A stretch of 19,738 bases of DNA, taken from Burkholderiaceae bacterium (GTDB lineage: Bacteria > Pseudomonadota > Gammaproteobacteria > Burkholderiales > Burkholderiaceae). The stretch spans positions 1 to 19,738 of the forward strand of contig JAKONS010000409.1 of the NCBI GenBank assembly GCA_022701845.1, read 5' to 3'. The notes beneath the pieces are model-generated. The model was not told the origin of the DNA and did no database searches. It saw only the letters and a program-made list of their open reading frames with translations. Position numbers and translations under genes: made by a program. Positions 9,084 through 16,394 of the stretch are shown here, piece after piece (position 1 is the stretch's first letter; every line of letters starts with the position of its first letter).

Positions 9084-10328
9084 CTACTTCACGTACTTCG
9101 CGTAATCGGCGTAGTTGCCGTCGGCCACGAACCTGCCGGTCTTGTAGTCGAAGTGGTAGGGCCGCATCACCACCGGGCCGCGGCGGTCGGTGGGGGTGTA
9201 GCGGATCGGCCCGGTGACGCCCTGGGTGTCGATCTCGACCGTCCTGGCCAGCACCTCCATCAGCTTGGCGCGGGTGGGTTCCGGGCCGGCCTGGCCGACC
9301 ACCTGGGCGATGAGCTGCCCCACCGTCCAGCCGCCGACGAAGTTCACGTTGTTCTTCATGGCGGCGAAGCCGGCCTTGTCGGCCGCCGCGGCCATCTCGC
9401 GCACGCCGGGCGCGTCGGCCACGTCGGCCGGGGTGAAGCAGCTCACGAAGCTGTAATTGGCGCCGGCCTCCGGCCCGATGGAAGCGTAGATCTCGGGCGT
9501 GCCCAGGTGGGTGATCGAGAAGGTCGGGATCTTCAGGCCGTACTGCAGCATCGTCTTCATCAGCAGGATGGTCGGGCTGGGCACGCCGTACACCGCCACC
9601 ATGTCGGGCTTCATCGCGGCGATCTCCAGCACCTGCGCGGTGACGTCGGCCGCACCCACCTTGATCGGCAGCGCCTTGTGGGTGCCGCCGCGCTTGGTGG
9701 TTTCGGCAGCGACGAAATCGGCGAAGTCCTTGCCGCCGGCCACGTCCATGTGCGCGGTCACCACCTTCGGCGCCGACAGCTTGAGCCGGTCGGCGAAGGC
9801 GTTCACGCCGACCTGCGCCATCTCCTGGTTGCCGCAGAAGCCGGCGTAGTAGGTGGGCGTCGGCGGCTCCAGGCCGGCGCGGGTGATGGCGTAGGCGCCC
9901 ACGATCGGCAGCTTGCCGCGGCGGATCTGCGTCATCAGCGCGGCCTGCGCGCTGGAATTGCCGAGGCCCGAGATGCCGAGGGCCGGCGTCTGGTTGTTGA
10001 GCTTCTCGAAGTTGGCGCGCGAGATCGAGGCGTCGTAGCGGTCGTCCTCCACCAGCAGGTTGATGCGGCGGCCGTTGACGCCGCCCGCGTCGTTGACCTT
10101 GGCGATATAGGCCTTCACCCCGTTGACCCACGGAATCTGCGAGGCCGAGGCGGTGCCGCTCAGATCCATCATCAGGCCCCAGTCGATGCGCTTGTCGTAG
10201 ACGCCGTCGGCCGGGCTCTCGAAGGCCGATGCGGCCAGCGACAGCGTGGCGAGCAGCAGGCCCACCACCTTGCGGGCGCCCGGTGCCGAACGGGTGCCGG
10301 CGCGAACCGGGAAGTTCTGTCGTGTCAT
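9084..10328 (-). CDS. Periplasmic substrate-binding protein, LivK/Peripla_BP_6 type (SBP1, system B)
   Basis: A 414-residue periplasmic receptor for importer B. The N-terminus has basic residues then a hydrophobic core VVGLLLATLSLAASA, consistent with signal peptidase I cleavage near residue 34; it has no lipobox. The mature part has the type I binding fold: an N-lobe with GLMMDLSG, VEDDRYD and GLGNSSAQAAL segments, and a C-lobe with VYGVPSPTILLMKTMLQYG and FVGGWTVGQLIAQ. The start is fixed by AAGGAGA at 10334-10340, 5 nt ahead. It resembles the HAAT receptors found beside aromatic or terpenoid degradation genes more than the true leucine-binding protein, but ligand residues cannot be assigned. 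It is followed by the system B permeases and preceded by a second receptor gene, an unusual pairing. Confidence 0.93.
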   Translation of the reverse strand: MTRQNFPVRAGTRSAPGARKVVGLLLATLSLAASAFESPADGVYDKRIDWGLMMDLSGTASASQIPWVNGVKAYIAKVNDAGGVNGRRINLLVEDDRYDASISRANFEKLNNQTPALGISGLGNSSAQAALMTQIRRGKLPIVGAYAITRAGLEPPTPTYYAGFCGNQEMAQVGVNAFADRLKLSAPKVVTAHMDVAGGKDFADFVAAETTKRGGTHKALPIKVGAADVTAQVLEIAAMKPDMVAVYGVPSPTILLMKTMLQYGLKIPTFSITHLGTPEIYASIGPEAGANYSFVSCFTPADVADAPGVREMAAAADKAGFAAMKNNVNFVGGWTVGQLIAQVVGQAGPEPTRAKLMEVLARTVEIDTQGVTGPIRYTPTDRRGPVVMRPYHFDYKTGRFVADGNYADYAKYVK

Positions 10329-10340
10329 GTCGGTCTCCTT

Positions 10341-10396
10341 GGGATGCGGGGATGCGGAAATGCGGAAATGCGAGGGATGCGAGGGGTGCGATGCCG
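10341..10396. repeat. Imperfect short tandem repeats in the spacer between the two receptor genes
   Basis: The spacer between the two binding-protein genes is built from 8-9-base units resembling GGATGCGG / AAATGCGG / AAATGCGA / GGGATGCGA, about six in a row. No coding or clear hairpin explains it. It lies immediately behind the ribosome binding site of SBP1. Such units are prone to slippage; a regulatory role is not shown. Confidence 0.7.
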
Positions 10397-10408
10397 GGCC
10401 GGGACGGC

Positions 10409-11647
10409 TCAACGCTTCGGCCAGGCCGGCTTGGCGGTGGCCAGCGCTTCCGGGAACACCGGGCGCGGCTCGCCGCCCTGCCACTGCAGCACCACCAGGC
10501 TGGCGTCCGGGCGGCGGCCCTGGGCGTCGAACTTCAGGCGGGTGCCGGGGAAGAAACGGGCCGAGCCGTCGGTCTTGTCCATGGTGCGCAGGGCGTCGGC
10601 CACCTTCTTCGGATCGGCCGAGCGGGCGCTCTCGATGGCGTCCTTGAAGATCTGGATGTCGCCGTAGGTCGACATGCTGTCCTGCGTCATCCAGGGCTCG
10701 CCGCTCTTGGCGCGAAAGTCGGCGATCAGCTTTTCCTGGCCCTTGCCGCCCCAGTTGGAGATGGCCACCATGGTGCCCTCCAGGATGTCCTTGCCGACCG
10801 CGTTGAGCAGCTCCGGCGCGCCCATGTGGCCGCCGTTGGTGAGCACCGGCAGCCGGCCCTTGCCCAGACCCATCTCGTTCAGCTTCTCCAGCACCAGCTT
10901 GGTGTCGGGCACGTTGGTGGTGAGCAGCAGCAGGATGTCGGGACGTGCGTTGCGCACCTTCTGCACCATCGAGCTGGCATCCGACAGCGGCGGGGTGAAG
11001 GCCTCGTCGACCACCAGCTTCAGGCCGTTGGCCTCGAAGCCGCCTTCGCGCATCGGCTTGGTGAAGCTGGCCGGCGAGGCGGTGTTGTCCATGATGATGC
11101 CGACCGTCCTGGGCGCCGGCACGTTGGCCTGCTTGGCGACGGCCAGCAGCACCGGCAGCGCGTCGGCGGCCTGCCGCGCCGCGGTGGGCGAGGTCTGGAA
11201 CACGTACTTGTAGCCGCGGGCGGTGATCTGGTCGGAGTACGACAGGGTGAGCCAGGGGATTTCCGCGCGCTCGGTGATCTCGGTGACCGCCAGGGTGAAC
11301 GAGCTGACGAAGGCGCCGGTGCCGCCGGTGAGGTCGGGGTTCTGCGACAGGATGCGCTGCATCGCGTTCTTCGCCTTCTCGGTGCTGTCGCCGGCGTCGC
11401 CCGAGATCAGCCGGATCCTGGCGCCGCCCAGCGCCTGGATGCCGCCGGCCGCGTTGATCTGGTCGGCGGCCAGCTGCGCGCCCTTGAGGTGCAGTTCGCC
11501 GTTGCGCGCCCACGGCCCCGACAGCGGCACCACCACCGCCAGCTTCACCTCGGCGGGGGGCTTGGCCGGCTGGGCCAGCGCGGCGCAGGCGGATGCGGCG
11601 CAGAAGATCGCCAGGGCGGCGCGCCGGGGCAGAGAGGTCGTGCTCAT
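10409..11647 (-). CDS. Periplasmic substrate-binding protein, LivK/Peripla_BP_6 type (SBP2, system A)
   Basis: A 412-residue periplasmic receptor. The first 25 residues are a Sec signal peptide (RRAALAIFCAASACAALA, cleaved before QPAK). The fold begins VKLAVVVPLSGPWARNGE, a typical type I receptor opening, followed by GAQLAADQINAAGG and a C-lobe with MSTYGDIQIFKDAIE. GAAGGA at 11655-11660, 7 nt ahead, supports the ATG. It is clearly distinct from SBP1 in sequence although similar in length, so the two probably recognise different ligands. By position it belongs to transporter system A (LivH, LivM-LivG, LivF) encoded upstream. Both flanking spacers consist of short repeats, in contrast with the overlapping junctions elsewhere. 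Confidence 0.93.
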   Translation of the reverse strand: MSTTSLPRRAALAIFCAASACAALAQPAKPPAEVKLAVVVPLSGPWARNGELHLKGAQLAADQINAAGGIQALGGARIRLISGDAGDSTEKAKNAMQRILSQNPDLTGGTGAFVSSFTLAVTEITERAEIPWLTLSYSDQITARGYKYVFQTSPTAARQAADALPVLLAVAKQANVPAPRTVGIIMDNTASPASFTKPMREGGFEANGLKLVVDEAFTPPLSDASSMVQKVRNARPDILLLLTTNVPDTKLVLEKLNEMGLGKGRLPVLTNGGHMGAPELLNAVGKDILEGTMVAISNWGGKGQEKLIADFRAKSGEPWMTQDSMSTYGDIQIFKDAIESARSADPKKVADALRTMDKTDGSARFFPGTRLKFDAQGRRPDASLVVLQWQGGEPRPVFPEALATAKPAWPKR

Positions 11648-11661
11648 GAATCGGTCCTTCG

Positions 11662-11703
11662 GGTGTTGTCTCGGGGTCGTCGTCGGGGTGGTTGTCGGGT
11701 GGG
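11662..11703. repeat. Imperfect GT/CG-rich repeats in the spacer between LivF and SBP2
   Basis: Units of about 11-12 bases ending in TCGGG(G) recur three times in the 77-nt spacer ahead of SBP2 (between its ribosome binding site and the LivF stop). Low-complexity spacer; no function assigned. Confidence 0.45.
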
Positions 11704-11724
11704 CGATCGGCGTCGGTGCGGCGT

Positions 11725-12432
11725 TCAGTGGCCCAGGTAGGCCTTCTTCACCCGCGGGTCGCGCAGCAGTTCGTGGTGGGCGCCCTGCAGCACGATGCGG
11801 CCGGCCTCCAGCACATAGCCGCGGCTGCAGGCTTCCAGCGCCTCGGCGGCGCGCTGCTCGACCAGCAGGATCGTCATGCCGCCTTCGCGGTGGATGCGGC
11901 CGATGCAGTCGAAGATCAGGTCGACGATGGCCGGCGCCAGGCCCATCGAGGGCTCGTCGAGCATCAGGAGGCGCGGCATCGAGGCCAGGCCCCGGGCGAT
12001 CGCCACCATCTGCTGCTCGCCGCCCGACAGGGTGCCGGCGGCCTGCGCGCGGCGCTCGTGCAGCCGCGGGAACAGGCCGAAGATCTGCTCCCGGGTGTGC
12101 TTCCAGCCCTGGCGCGCCGCCGCGGTCTGCGCGCCCATCTCCAGGTTCTCCATCACCGTCATGCGCGGGAACACCTGGCGGCCCTCGGGCACATGGGCGA
12201 TGCCGAGGCCGGGGCGGTCGCTGGGACGCACCGTGGCCAGGTCGCGGCCGTCGTAGGTCATGCGCCCGGTCTCCAGGGGAAGCACGCCGGAAATGGCGCG
12301 GAAGAGCGTCGTCTTGCCCGCGCCGTTCGGCCCGACGATGGCGACGAATTCGCCCGCGCCCACTTCCAGGCCGACGCCGTCGAGCGCGCGGGAGCCGCCG
12401 AAGGACACCCGGATGTCGTCAAGCTTCAGCAT
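11725..12432 (-). CDS. HAAT-family ABC transporter ATP-binding protein, LivF type (system A)
   Basis: A 235-residue ATPase, standard LivF size. Walker A GPNGAGKTT (34-42), HVPEGRQVFPRMTV (about 80-93, the LivF Q-loop neighbourhood), signature LSGGEQQ (135-141), Walker B LLMLDE (155-160) followed by PSMGLAP, and VEQR at the switch region. It overlaps the end of the LivM-LivG fusion gene by 14 bp, without a clear Shine-Dalgarno, so translation is probably coupled. It provides the fully canonical nucleotide-binding subunit of system A, whose other ATPase domain has a divergent signature. Confidence 0.95.
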   Translation of the reverse strand: MLKLDDIRVSFGGSRALDGVGLEVGAGEFVAIVGPNGAGKTTLFRAISGVLPLETGRMTYDGRDLATVRPSDRPGLGIAHVPEGRQVFPRMTVMENLEMGAQTAAARQGWKHTREQIFGLFPRLHERRAQAAGTLSGGEQQMVAIARGLASMPRLLMLDEPSMGLAPAIVDLIFDCIGRIHREGGMTILLVEQRAAEALEACSRGYVLEAGRIVLQGAHHELLRDPRVKKAYLGH

Positions 12433-14233
12433 GGGCCACCCACTTCTTTCCGAGATAGGCCTCGACCACCACCGGGTCGGCGGTGACCTGGCGTGGATCG
12501 CCCATCGCCAGCACCACGCCGTGGTTGAGCACCAGCAGCCGGTCGGCGAGCCGGATCATGGCGTGCATGGTGTGTTCGATGATCACCACGGTGACGCCGC
12601 CGGCGCGGATGCGTTCGATAACATGCAGCAGGTGCTCGACCTCCTCCGCACCGAGTCCGGCCAGCACCTCGTCGAGCAGCAGCAGGCGGGGCTTGGCGGC
12701 CAGGGCGCGCGCCACTTCCATCAGCCGCAGCTCGACGCCGGTGAGCACGCCGCCCAGCCGGTGCTGGCGGGCCGTCAGGCCGACCAGCGCGATCGCCTCG
12801 GCGGCGCGGGCATAGGCCTCGGCCTCGGTGCGGGTGCTGGAGAACGCCCCCACCACCACGTTGCTCAGCACCGACAGCCGGGCGAAGGGCCGCACCACCT
12901 GGAAGGTGCGCGACATGCCGGCATGGCAGGCGGCATAGGGCGTGCGACCGACCAGCTCCTGCCCCGCCAGCCGGACCGAGCCGGCGCTGGGGCGGATGAA
13001 GCCGTTGAGCGCGTTGAACAGCGTGGTCTTGCCCGCGCCGTTCGGCCCGATGATGCCCAGCACCTCGCCCTGCATCACGTCGAAGCGCACGTCGGCCACC
13101 GCATGCAGTCCGCCGAAGCGCACCGACAGGCCCTGCACCGACAGCAGCACCGGCGCGTCGGCGGCCAGGCGCGGCGGGCGCACGAAATCGCCGGCGTGCA
13201 GCTGCATCGGCGGCTCGGCCACCGCGGCGGCCGCGCGGCGCCGCCCGCTCCAGCGCGCCTGGATCCACGGCAGCAGGCCCTGCGGCGCCACCAGCACGAT
13301 CAGCACGATCGCGGCGCCGAACACCACGCCCTGGATGCCGGGCAGCACGTCGCCCAGCACCGCATGCAGCGTCTCGCCCAGCGGCACCAGCACCAGCGCG
13401 CCCAGCACCGGCCCGAACAGGGTGGCCACGCCGCCGAACAGGGTCACCACCAGCGGCTGCGCCGACACCTGCATGCCGAACACCGCCGCCGGCGTGACGA
13501 TCAGCAGCACCACCGCATAGAGGCCACCGGCCAGCGAGGTGACCGCCGCCGACAGCATCAGCGCGCGCAGCTTGGCCGACCAGGGATCGATGCCGGCGGC
13601 CATCGCGGCCGGCTCGTTCTGCTTGATGGCCAGCAGCGACAGGCCGAAGCGCGAGCGGGCGATGTGCAGGTTCAGGCCCATCGCCGCCACCAGCATGCCC
13701 ACGGCCAGCAGCACGTAACCGCGCTGGTCGGCGAACTGCATGAACATCAGCGGCGCTTCCCGGCGCATCGGCAGCGCCACTTCCTGAAAGCCCATCCACT
13801 CGAAGAGGTACAGCAGGGCCAGCGGATAGGCCAGCATGGCCAGCGCGAAGTAGTGGCCGCGCAGGCGCAGGGTGGGAATGCCGACCAGCAGCCCGGCCGC
13901 CGCGCCCACCACCGCCGCCGCCGGGATGCCCAGCCACGGCGTGACGGACGCATGCACCATCGCCAGCGCCACGGTGTAGGCGCCCAGACCGAAGAACGCG
14001 GCATGGCCGAAGGACATCAGCCCCGAATAGCCGGAGAAGATGTTCCAGCCCACGCCCACCGTGGCCCAGATCGGCACCAGGCACATCATCAGCTGGTAGT
14101 AGCGGTTGTCGACCAGCGCGGCCAGCGCCAGGTAGGCCAGGGCACCGCCGGCGATCCACCAGGCGGCACGGGAGCGGCCGTCGGAGAAGCGGGGGGTGGC
14201 CGGGGCCGCCGGGGTGATGCGGGGCTCAGACAC
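12419..14233 (-). CDS. Fused HAAT-family permease/ATPase (LivM-LivG fusion, system A)
   Basis: A 604-residue two-domain protein. Residues about 25-325 are a LivM-type permease with multiple membrane segments (GLMSFGHAAFFGLGAY at 71-86; RGHYFALAMLA at 125-135). A basic, Ala/Pro-rich linker (about 328-362) joins it to a LivG-type ATPase: Walker A GPNGAGKTT (396-404), SRTFQ (441-445), Walker B LLLLDE (517-522) and switch His554. The signature loop reads LTGVE (497-501) where LSGGQ or LPYGQ is usual, and the D-loop reads VLAGL. Start is GTG at 14233 with TCCTTCC complement at 14243-14249 as ribosome binding site, overlapping the LivH stop by 8 bp. LivM-LivG fusions are known in proteobacterial HAAT operons, so the fusion itself is not new. 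Uncut by stops; not a sequencing artefact as far as visible. Confidence 0.94.
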   Translation of the reverse strand: MSEPRITPAAPATPRFSDGRSRAAWWIAGGALAYLALAALVDNRYYQLMMCLVPIWATVGVGWNIFSGYSGLMSFGHAAFFGLGAYTVALAMVHASVTPWLGIPAAAVVGAAAGLLVGIPTLRLRGHYFALAMLAYPLALLYLFEWMGFQEVALPMRREAPLMFMQFADQRGYVLLAVGMLVAAMGLNLHIARSRFGLSLLAIKQNEPAAMAAGIDPWSAKLRALMLSAAVTSLAGGLYAVVLLIVTPAAVFGMQVSAQPLVVTLFGGVATLFGPVLGALVLVPLGETLHAVLGDVLPGIQGVVFGAAIVLIVLVAPQGLLPWIQARWSGRRRAAAAVAEPPMQLHAGDFVRPPRLAADAPVLLSVQGLSVRFGGLHAVADVRFDVMQGEVLGIIGPNGAGKTTLFNALNGFIRPSAGSVRLAGQELVGRTPYAACHAGMSRTFQVVRPFARLSVLSNVVVGAFSSTRTEAEAYARAAEAIALVGLTARQHRLGGVLTGVELRLMEVARALAAKPRLLLLDEVLAGLGAEEVEHLLHVIERIRAGGVTVVIIEHTMHAMIRLADRLLVLNHGVVLAMGDPRQVTADPVVVEAYLGKKWVAHAEA

Positions 14234-15188
14234 GTTCCACCGTCCTTCCGAACAGGCCCTGCGGCCGCACCAGGATCACCAGCAGGAAGATCACGAACAC
14301 CGCGGTGTTCTGCAGCTGCTGCGGCAGGAACAGGGTCGAGACCTGCTGCACCAGCCCGATCACCATGCCGCCCAGGAACGCCCCGCCCACGCTGCCCATG
14401 CCGCCCAGCACCACGCCGGCATACATCACCATGATGAATTCGATGCCGGTGTAGGGCTGGAACGGCAGGAAGCTGGCCACCAGCCCGCCGGCGATCGCGG
14501 TGATGCCGGCACCCAGGCCGAAGGCCAGCCGGTAGGAGCGGCCGACGTCGATGCCCATGTAGGTGGCGGCCTCGGCGTTGTCGGACGCCGCGCGCATCGT
14601 CTTGCCCTGGCGCGAGCGGGCCACGAACAGCACCGCGGCCACCGTCACCGCCGCCGCCACCAGCGCGCCCACCGCACGCGCCTGGTTCACGAACACGGTG
14701 ATGTCCACGCCGGGAATCGGCTGCAGTTCCCAGGCGTTCGACGACATCGGGGTGCGCAGGCTGCGCGGCGACGAGCCGAACAGCAGCAGCCCGCCGTTCG
14801 ACAAGATCAGCGACACCCCCAGCGTGAGCGTCAGCTGGGCGCTGTGGCCCTCGCCTTCCATGCGGGCCGCCTTGGTGCCGCTCACATGGCGCAGCAGCGT
14901 CTGGTACAGGGCGATGCCCAGCAGGAACACGATCGCGCCGCCGAGCAGCGCCGCCACCACCGGGCCGGCGTAGGGGCCGAGGAAGCCGCCCAGCCCGAGC
15001 GGCGCGAACAGGAAGAGGCTGGCGTACATGCCGGCGGTGAGCAGCTCGCCCTGGGCGAAATTGATCACCCGCATCACGCTGAAGATCAGCGCCAGGCCGA
15101 CGCACATCAGCCCGTAGAGCGCACCGAGCGTGAGCCCGGCGCTGACCGCCTGCAGGGCGTTTTCCACCAGCACGTTCCAGGCGGTCAT
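14226..15188 (-). CDS. HAAT-family ABC transporter permease, LivH type (system A)
   Basis: A 320-residue polytopic permease, first gene of the long operon. The opening LTLGALYGLMCVGLALIFSV with INFAQGELLTAGMY is typical LivH; VVLGGMGSVGGAFLGGMVIG lies in the C-terminal half. It is about 30 residues longer than the LivH of system B because of a larger loop around residues 105-160 (KAARMEGEGHSAQLTLTLG onward). It pairs with the permease domain of the fusion protein downstream. Only a weak G-rich stretch precedes the ATG. The control region with inverted repeats lies directly upstream. Confidence 0.94.
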   Translation of the reverse strand: MTAWNVLVENALQAVSAGLTLGALYGLMCVGLALIFSVMRVINFAQGELLTAGMYASLFLFAPLGLGGFLGPYAGPVVAALLGGAIVFLLGIALYQTLLRHVSGTKAARMEGEGHSAQLTLTLGVSLILSNGGLLLFGSSPRSLRTPMSSNAWELQPIPGVDITVFVNQARAVGALVAAAVTVAAVLFVARSRQGKTMRAASDNAEAATYMGIDVGRSYRLAFGLGAGITAIAGGLVASFLPFQPYTGIEFIMVMYAGVVLGGMGSVGGAFLGGMVIGLVQQVSTLFLPQQLQNTAVFVIFLLVILVRPQGLFGRTVERV

Positions 15189-15252
15189 GGCGCCGCCCCC
15201 GGCCTGCCGGCCTCACCCGTGTTCGTCTTGTCTTGTTTCACTCGACCAGCCC

Positions 15253-15266
15253 CAGCATCGATGCAG
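15253..15266. promoter_or_regulatory. Perfect 10-bp palindrome in the operon leader
   Basis: GCATCGATGC at 15255-15264 is its own reverse complement, and a further C-G pair closes it at 15253/15266 after one A-A mismatch. It overlaps the left arm of the next dyad (15261-15284). It could be a regulator half-site pair or a structure in the leader RNA. Function unknown. Confidence 0.4.
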
Positions 15267-15284
15267 AAATTTGTCTCGCTGCAT
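15261..15284. promoter_or_regulatory. Inverted repeat ATGCAG-N12-CTGCAT
   Basis: Six-base perfect arms separated by 12 bases. The size (24 bp) suits a dimeric transcription factor such as LysR, GntR or IclR types, but no family consensus is matched convincingly. It lies about 75-95 bases upstream of the first permease start. Confidence 0.4.
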
Positions 15285-15308
15285 TCTTGTAGGTATTGCT
15301 GATTTATT

Positions 15309-15338
15309 TACTAGTACTTCTATCTACTCACCAGTAGA
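15309..15338. promoter_or_regulatory. Two nearby palindromes sharing TACT/AGTA half-sites
   Basis: TACTAGTA (15309-15316) is a perfect palindrome, and TCTACT-CACC-AGTAGA (15323-15338) is a perfect 6-bp-arm inverted repeat with a 4-bp spacer. Both contain TACT on one side and AGTA on the other, with centres 18 bp apart. Such doubled sites are common for TetR-, MarR- or GntR-type repressors. The cognate regulator is not identifiable here. Confidence 0.45.
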
Positions 15339-15351
15339 AAGCTGACGAAAT

Positions 15352-15368
15352 GCGGCCCTCCGGGCCGC
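15352..15368 (-). terminator. Possible intrinsic terminator of the TctC/SMP-30 unit
   Basis: A 7-bp all-GC stem (GCGGCCC / GGGCCGC) with a 3-base loop begins 5 nt after the SMP-30 stop codon. On the minus strand it is followed by ATTTCGTC, only a weak T run, so it may terminate partially or stabilise the 3' end. Confidence 0.45.
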
Positions 15369-15373
15369 CGGGC

Positions 15374-16390
15374 TCAGCCCCAGGTCCAGTGCACCGGCCG
15401 CAATCCGGCCACCGGCGAGCGGAAGGTGGCGAGGCTGTCGCCGCCGATGCAGCCCATGTAGCCGGTGCGCAGGTCGTCGCCGCCGAAGGCCAGGCTGGTG
15501 ATGTTGCCGAGCCGGCGGCCGCGCGCGGCCGACAGCTGCGGGCGGCTCAGCGTGCGCGCCCGGAACGCGGCTTCCAGCGCCTGCACCGTCTCCGGCACCG
15601 CGTCGTCGATCACGGTGAAGCGGCTGCCGTCGGCATCCACCCGGTAGAGGCGGTTGCTGCCCACGCAGACCACCCAGGCGCCGCCTTCGGCGTCGAGGGT
15701 CAGGCCGTCCGGGAAGTCGCCCGCGTCGAATGCGGCCACCGTCTCCCGTGCGCCCAGCGATCCGTCGGCCGACAGCGCGAAGCGCGAGAGGCGGCGCCCG
15801 AAGGTCTCGTTGACATACAGGAAGGCGCCGTCGGCGCTCACCCTGCATTCGTTGGTGTAGTGCAGGCCGCGCGCCACCACCCGCGCGCCGCGGCCCTGGT
15901 TGTCGCACACCACGATGTAGCCGGTGGCCGAATCGAGCGGATAGCGGTCGCCGCCGTCGGTGGCGCTGACGCAGGCCCAGACCCGGCCCTGCGCATCGTT
16001 GGCCACGAAGTTGACCCGGTGCAGCGGCTGCCCCCCGACCTCGGTCAGCCAGGGCGACACGCCGCCGTTTGGTGCGATGCGCCAGACGCCGCCGGCCTCG
16101 GCCAGGTTGGCGACGAGAAACGAACCGTCCTCCAGCAGGGCGATGCCGTTGGGCAGCAGTGCCGAGCGGCAGCCGAGGTGCTGGCTGCCGTCGGGCGACA
16201 GGGCGAGCACGCCGCCGCGCCGGTCCGAGACGAAGACCGTGCCGGAGGCATGCGTGAGCACGCATTCCGGGCGCTGCAGGCCGGGGAATATCGGCTGCAG
16301 GCCGTCGGCCGCCAGCGCGCGGGCCAGGCCGGGCCAGTCGTGGGGGGCGGAAGCGGTGGAGTTACCGGTGGAGGCTGAGGGAGCGGTCAT
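15374..16390 (-). CDS. SMP-30/gluconolactonase/LRE-family protein (probable lactonase)
   Basis: A 338-residue six-bladed beta-propeller hydrolase family member. The metal ligands known from the family can be placed: Glu42 in RPECVL, Asn127 in RVNFVAND, Asn180 in YTNEC and Asp228 in FPDGLTLD. Enzymes of this family open lactones using a divalent metal ion. There is no signal peptide; the first 20 residues are a Ser/Ala-rich tail. It follows the TctC-type receptor gene with a 4-nt gap, so the two are co-transcribed. Because the adjoining operon encodes Baeyer-Villiger enzymes, whose products from cyclic ketones are lactones, this protein may open the ring. It could equally belong to sugar-acid metabolism, which is a frequent setting for the family. 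Substrate unproven. Confidence 0.92.
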   Translation of the reverse strand: MTAPSASTGNSTASAPHDWPGLARALAADGLQPIFPGLQRPECVLTHASGTVFVSDRRGGVLALSPDGSQHLGCRSALLPNGIALLEDGSFLVANLAEAGGVWRIAPNGGVSPWLTEVGGQPLHRVNFVANDAQGRVWACVSATDGGDRYPLDSATGYIVVCDNQGRGARVVARGLHYTNECRVSADGAFLYVNETFGRRLSRFALSADGSLGARETVAAFDAGDFPDGLTLDAEGGAWVVCVGSNRLYRVDADGSRFTVIDDAVPETVQALEAAFRARTLSRPQLSAARGRRLGNITSLAFGGDDLRTGYMGCIGGDSLATFRSPVAGLRPVHWTWG

Positions 16391-16394
16391 CGGC

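Larger units (their letters stand above)
15189..15351 (-). promoter_or_regulatory. Putative promoter/operator and leader of the 14-gene catabolic operon
   Basis: The stretch between the SMP-30 gene and the first permease gene is noticeably AT-richer than anything around it (core 15221-15350) and is the only sizeable gap ahead of 15 kb of tightly packed genes. It holds four dyads, listed separately, and AT-rich segments such as the one at 15301-15312 that could act as a -10 region. I could not find a convincing -35/-10 pair, so the promoter position is not fixed. Confidence 0.5.

Noticed and set aside
10329..11513. N-terminal extension of the SBP1 reading frame through the SBP2 gene
   Set aside because: The frame is open only because of high GC. 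The real start at 10328 has a strong ribosome binding site and is followed directly by a signal peptide.
10409..11647. SBP2 as a lipoprotein because of Cys residues in its signal peptide
   Set aside because: The residues before the Cys do not fit a lipobox (no Leu at -3), and a good signal peptidase I site follows at ALA before QPAK.
12260..14434. A 724-codon open frame on the plus strand opposite the LivM-LivG fusion
   Set aside because: It is antisense to a gene with clear permease and ATPase motifs. Its translation is rich in His, Gln, Arg and Ala with no domain, as expected of an antisense frame in GC-rich DNA.
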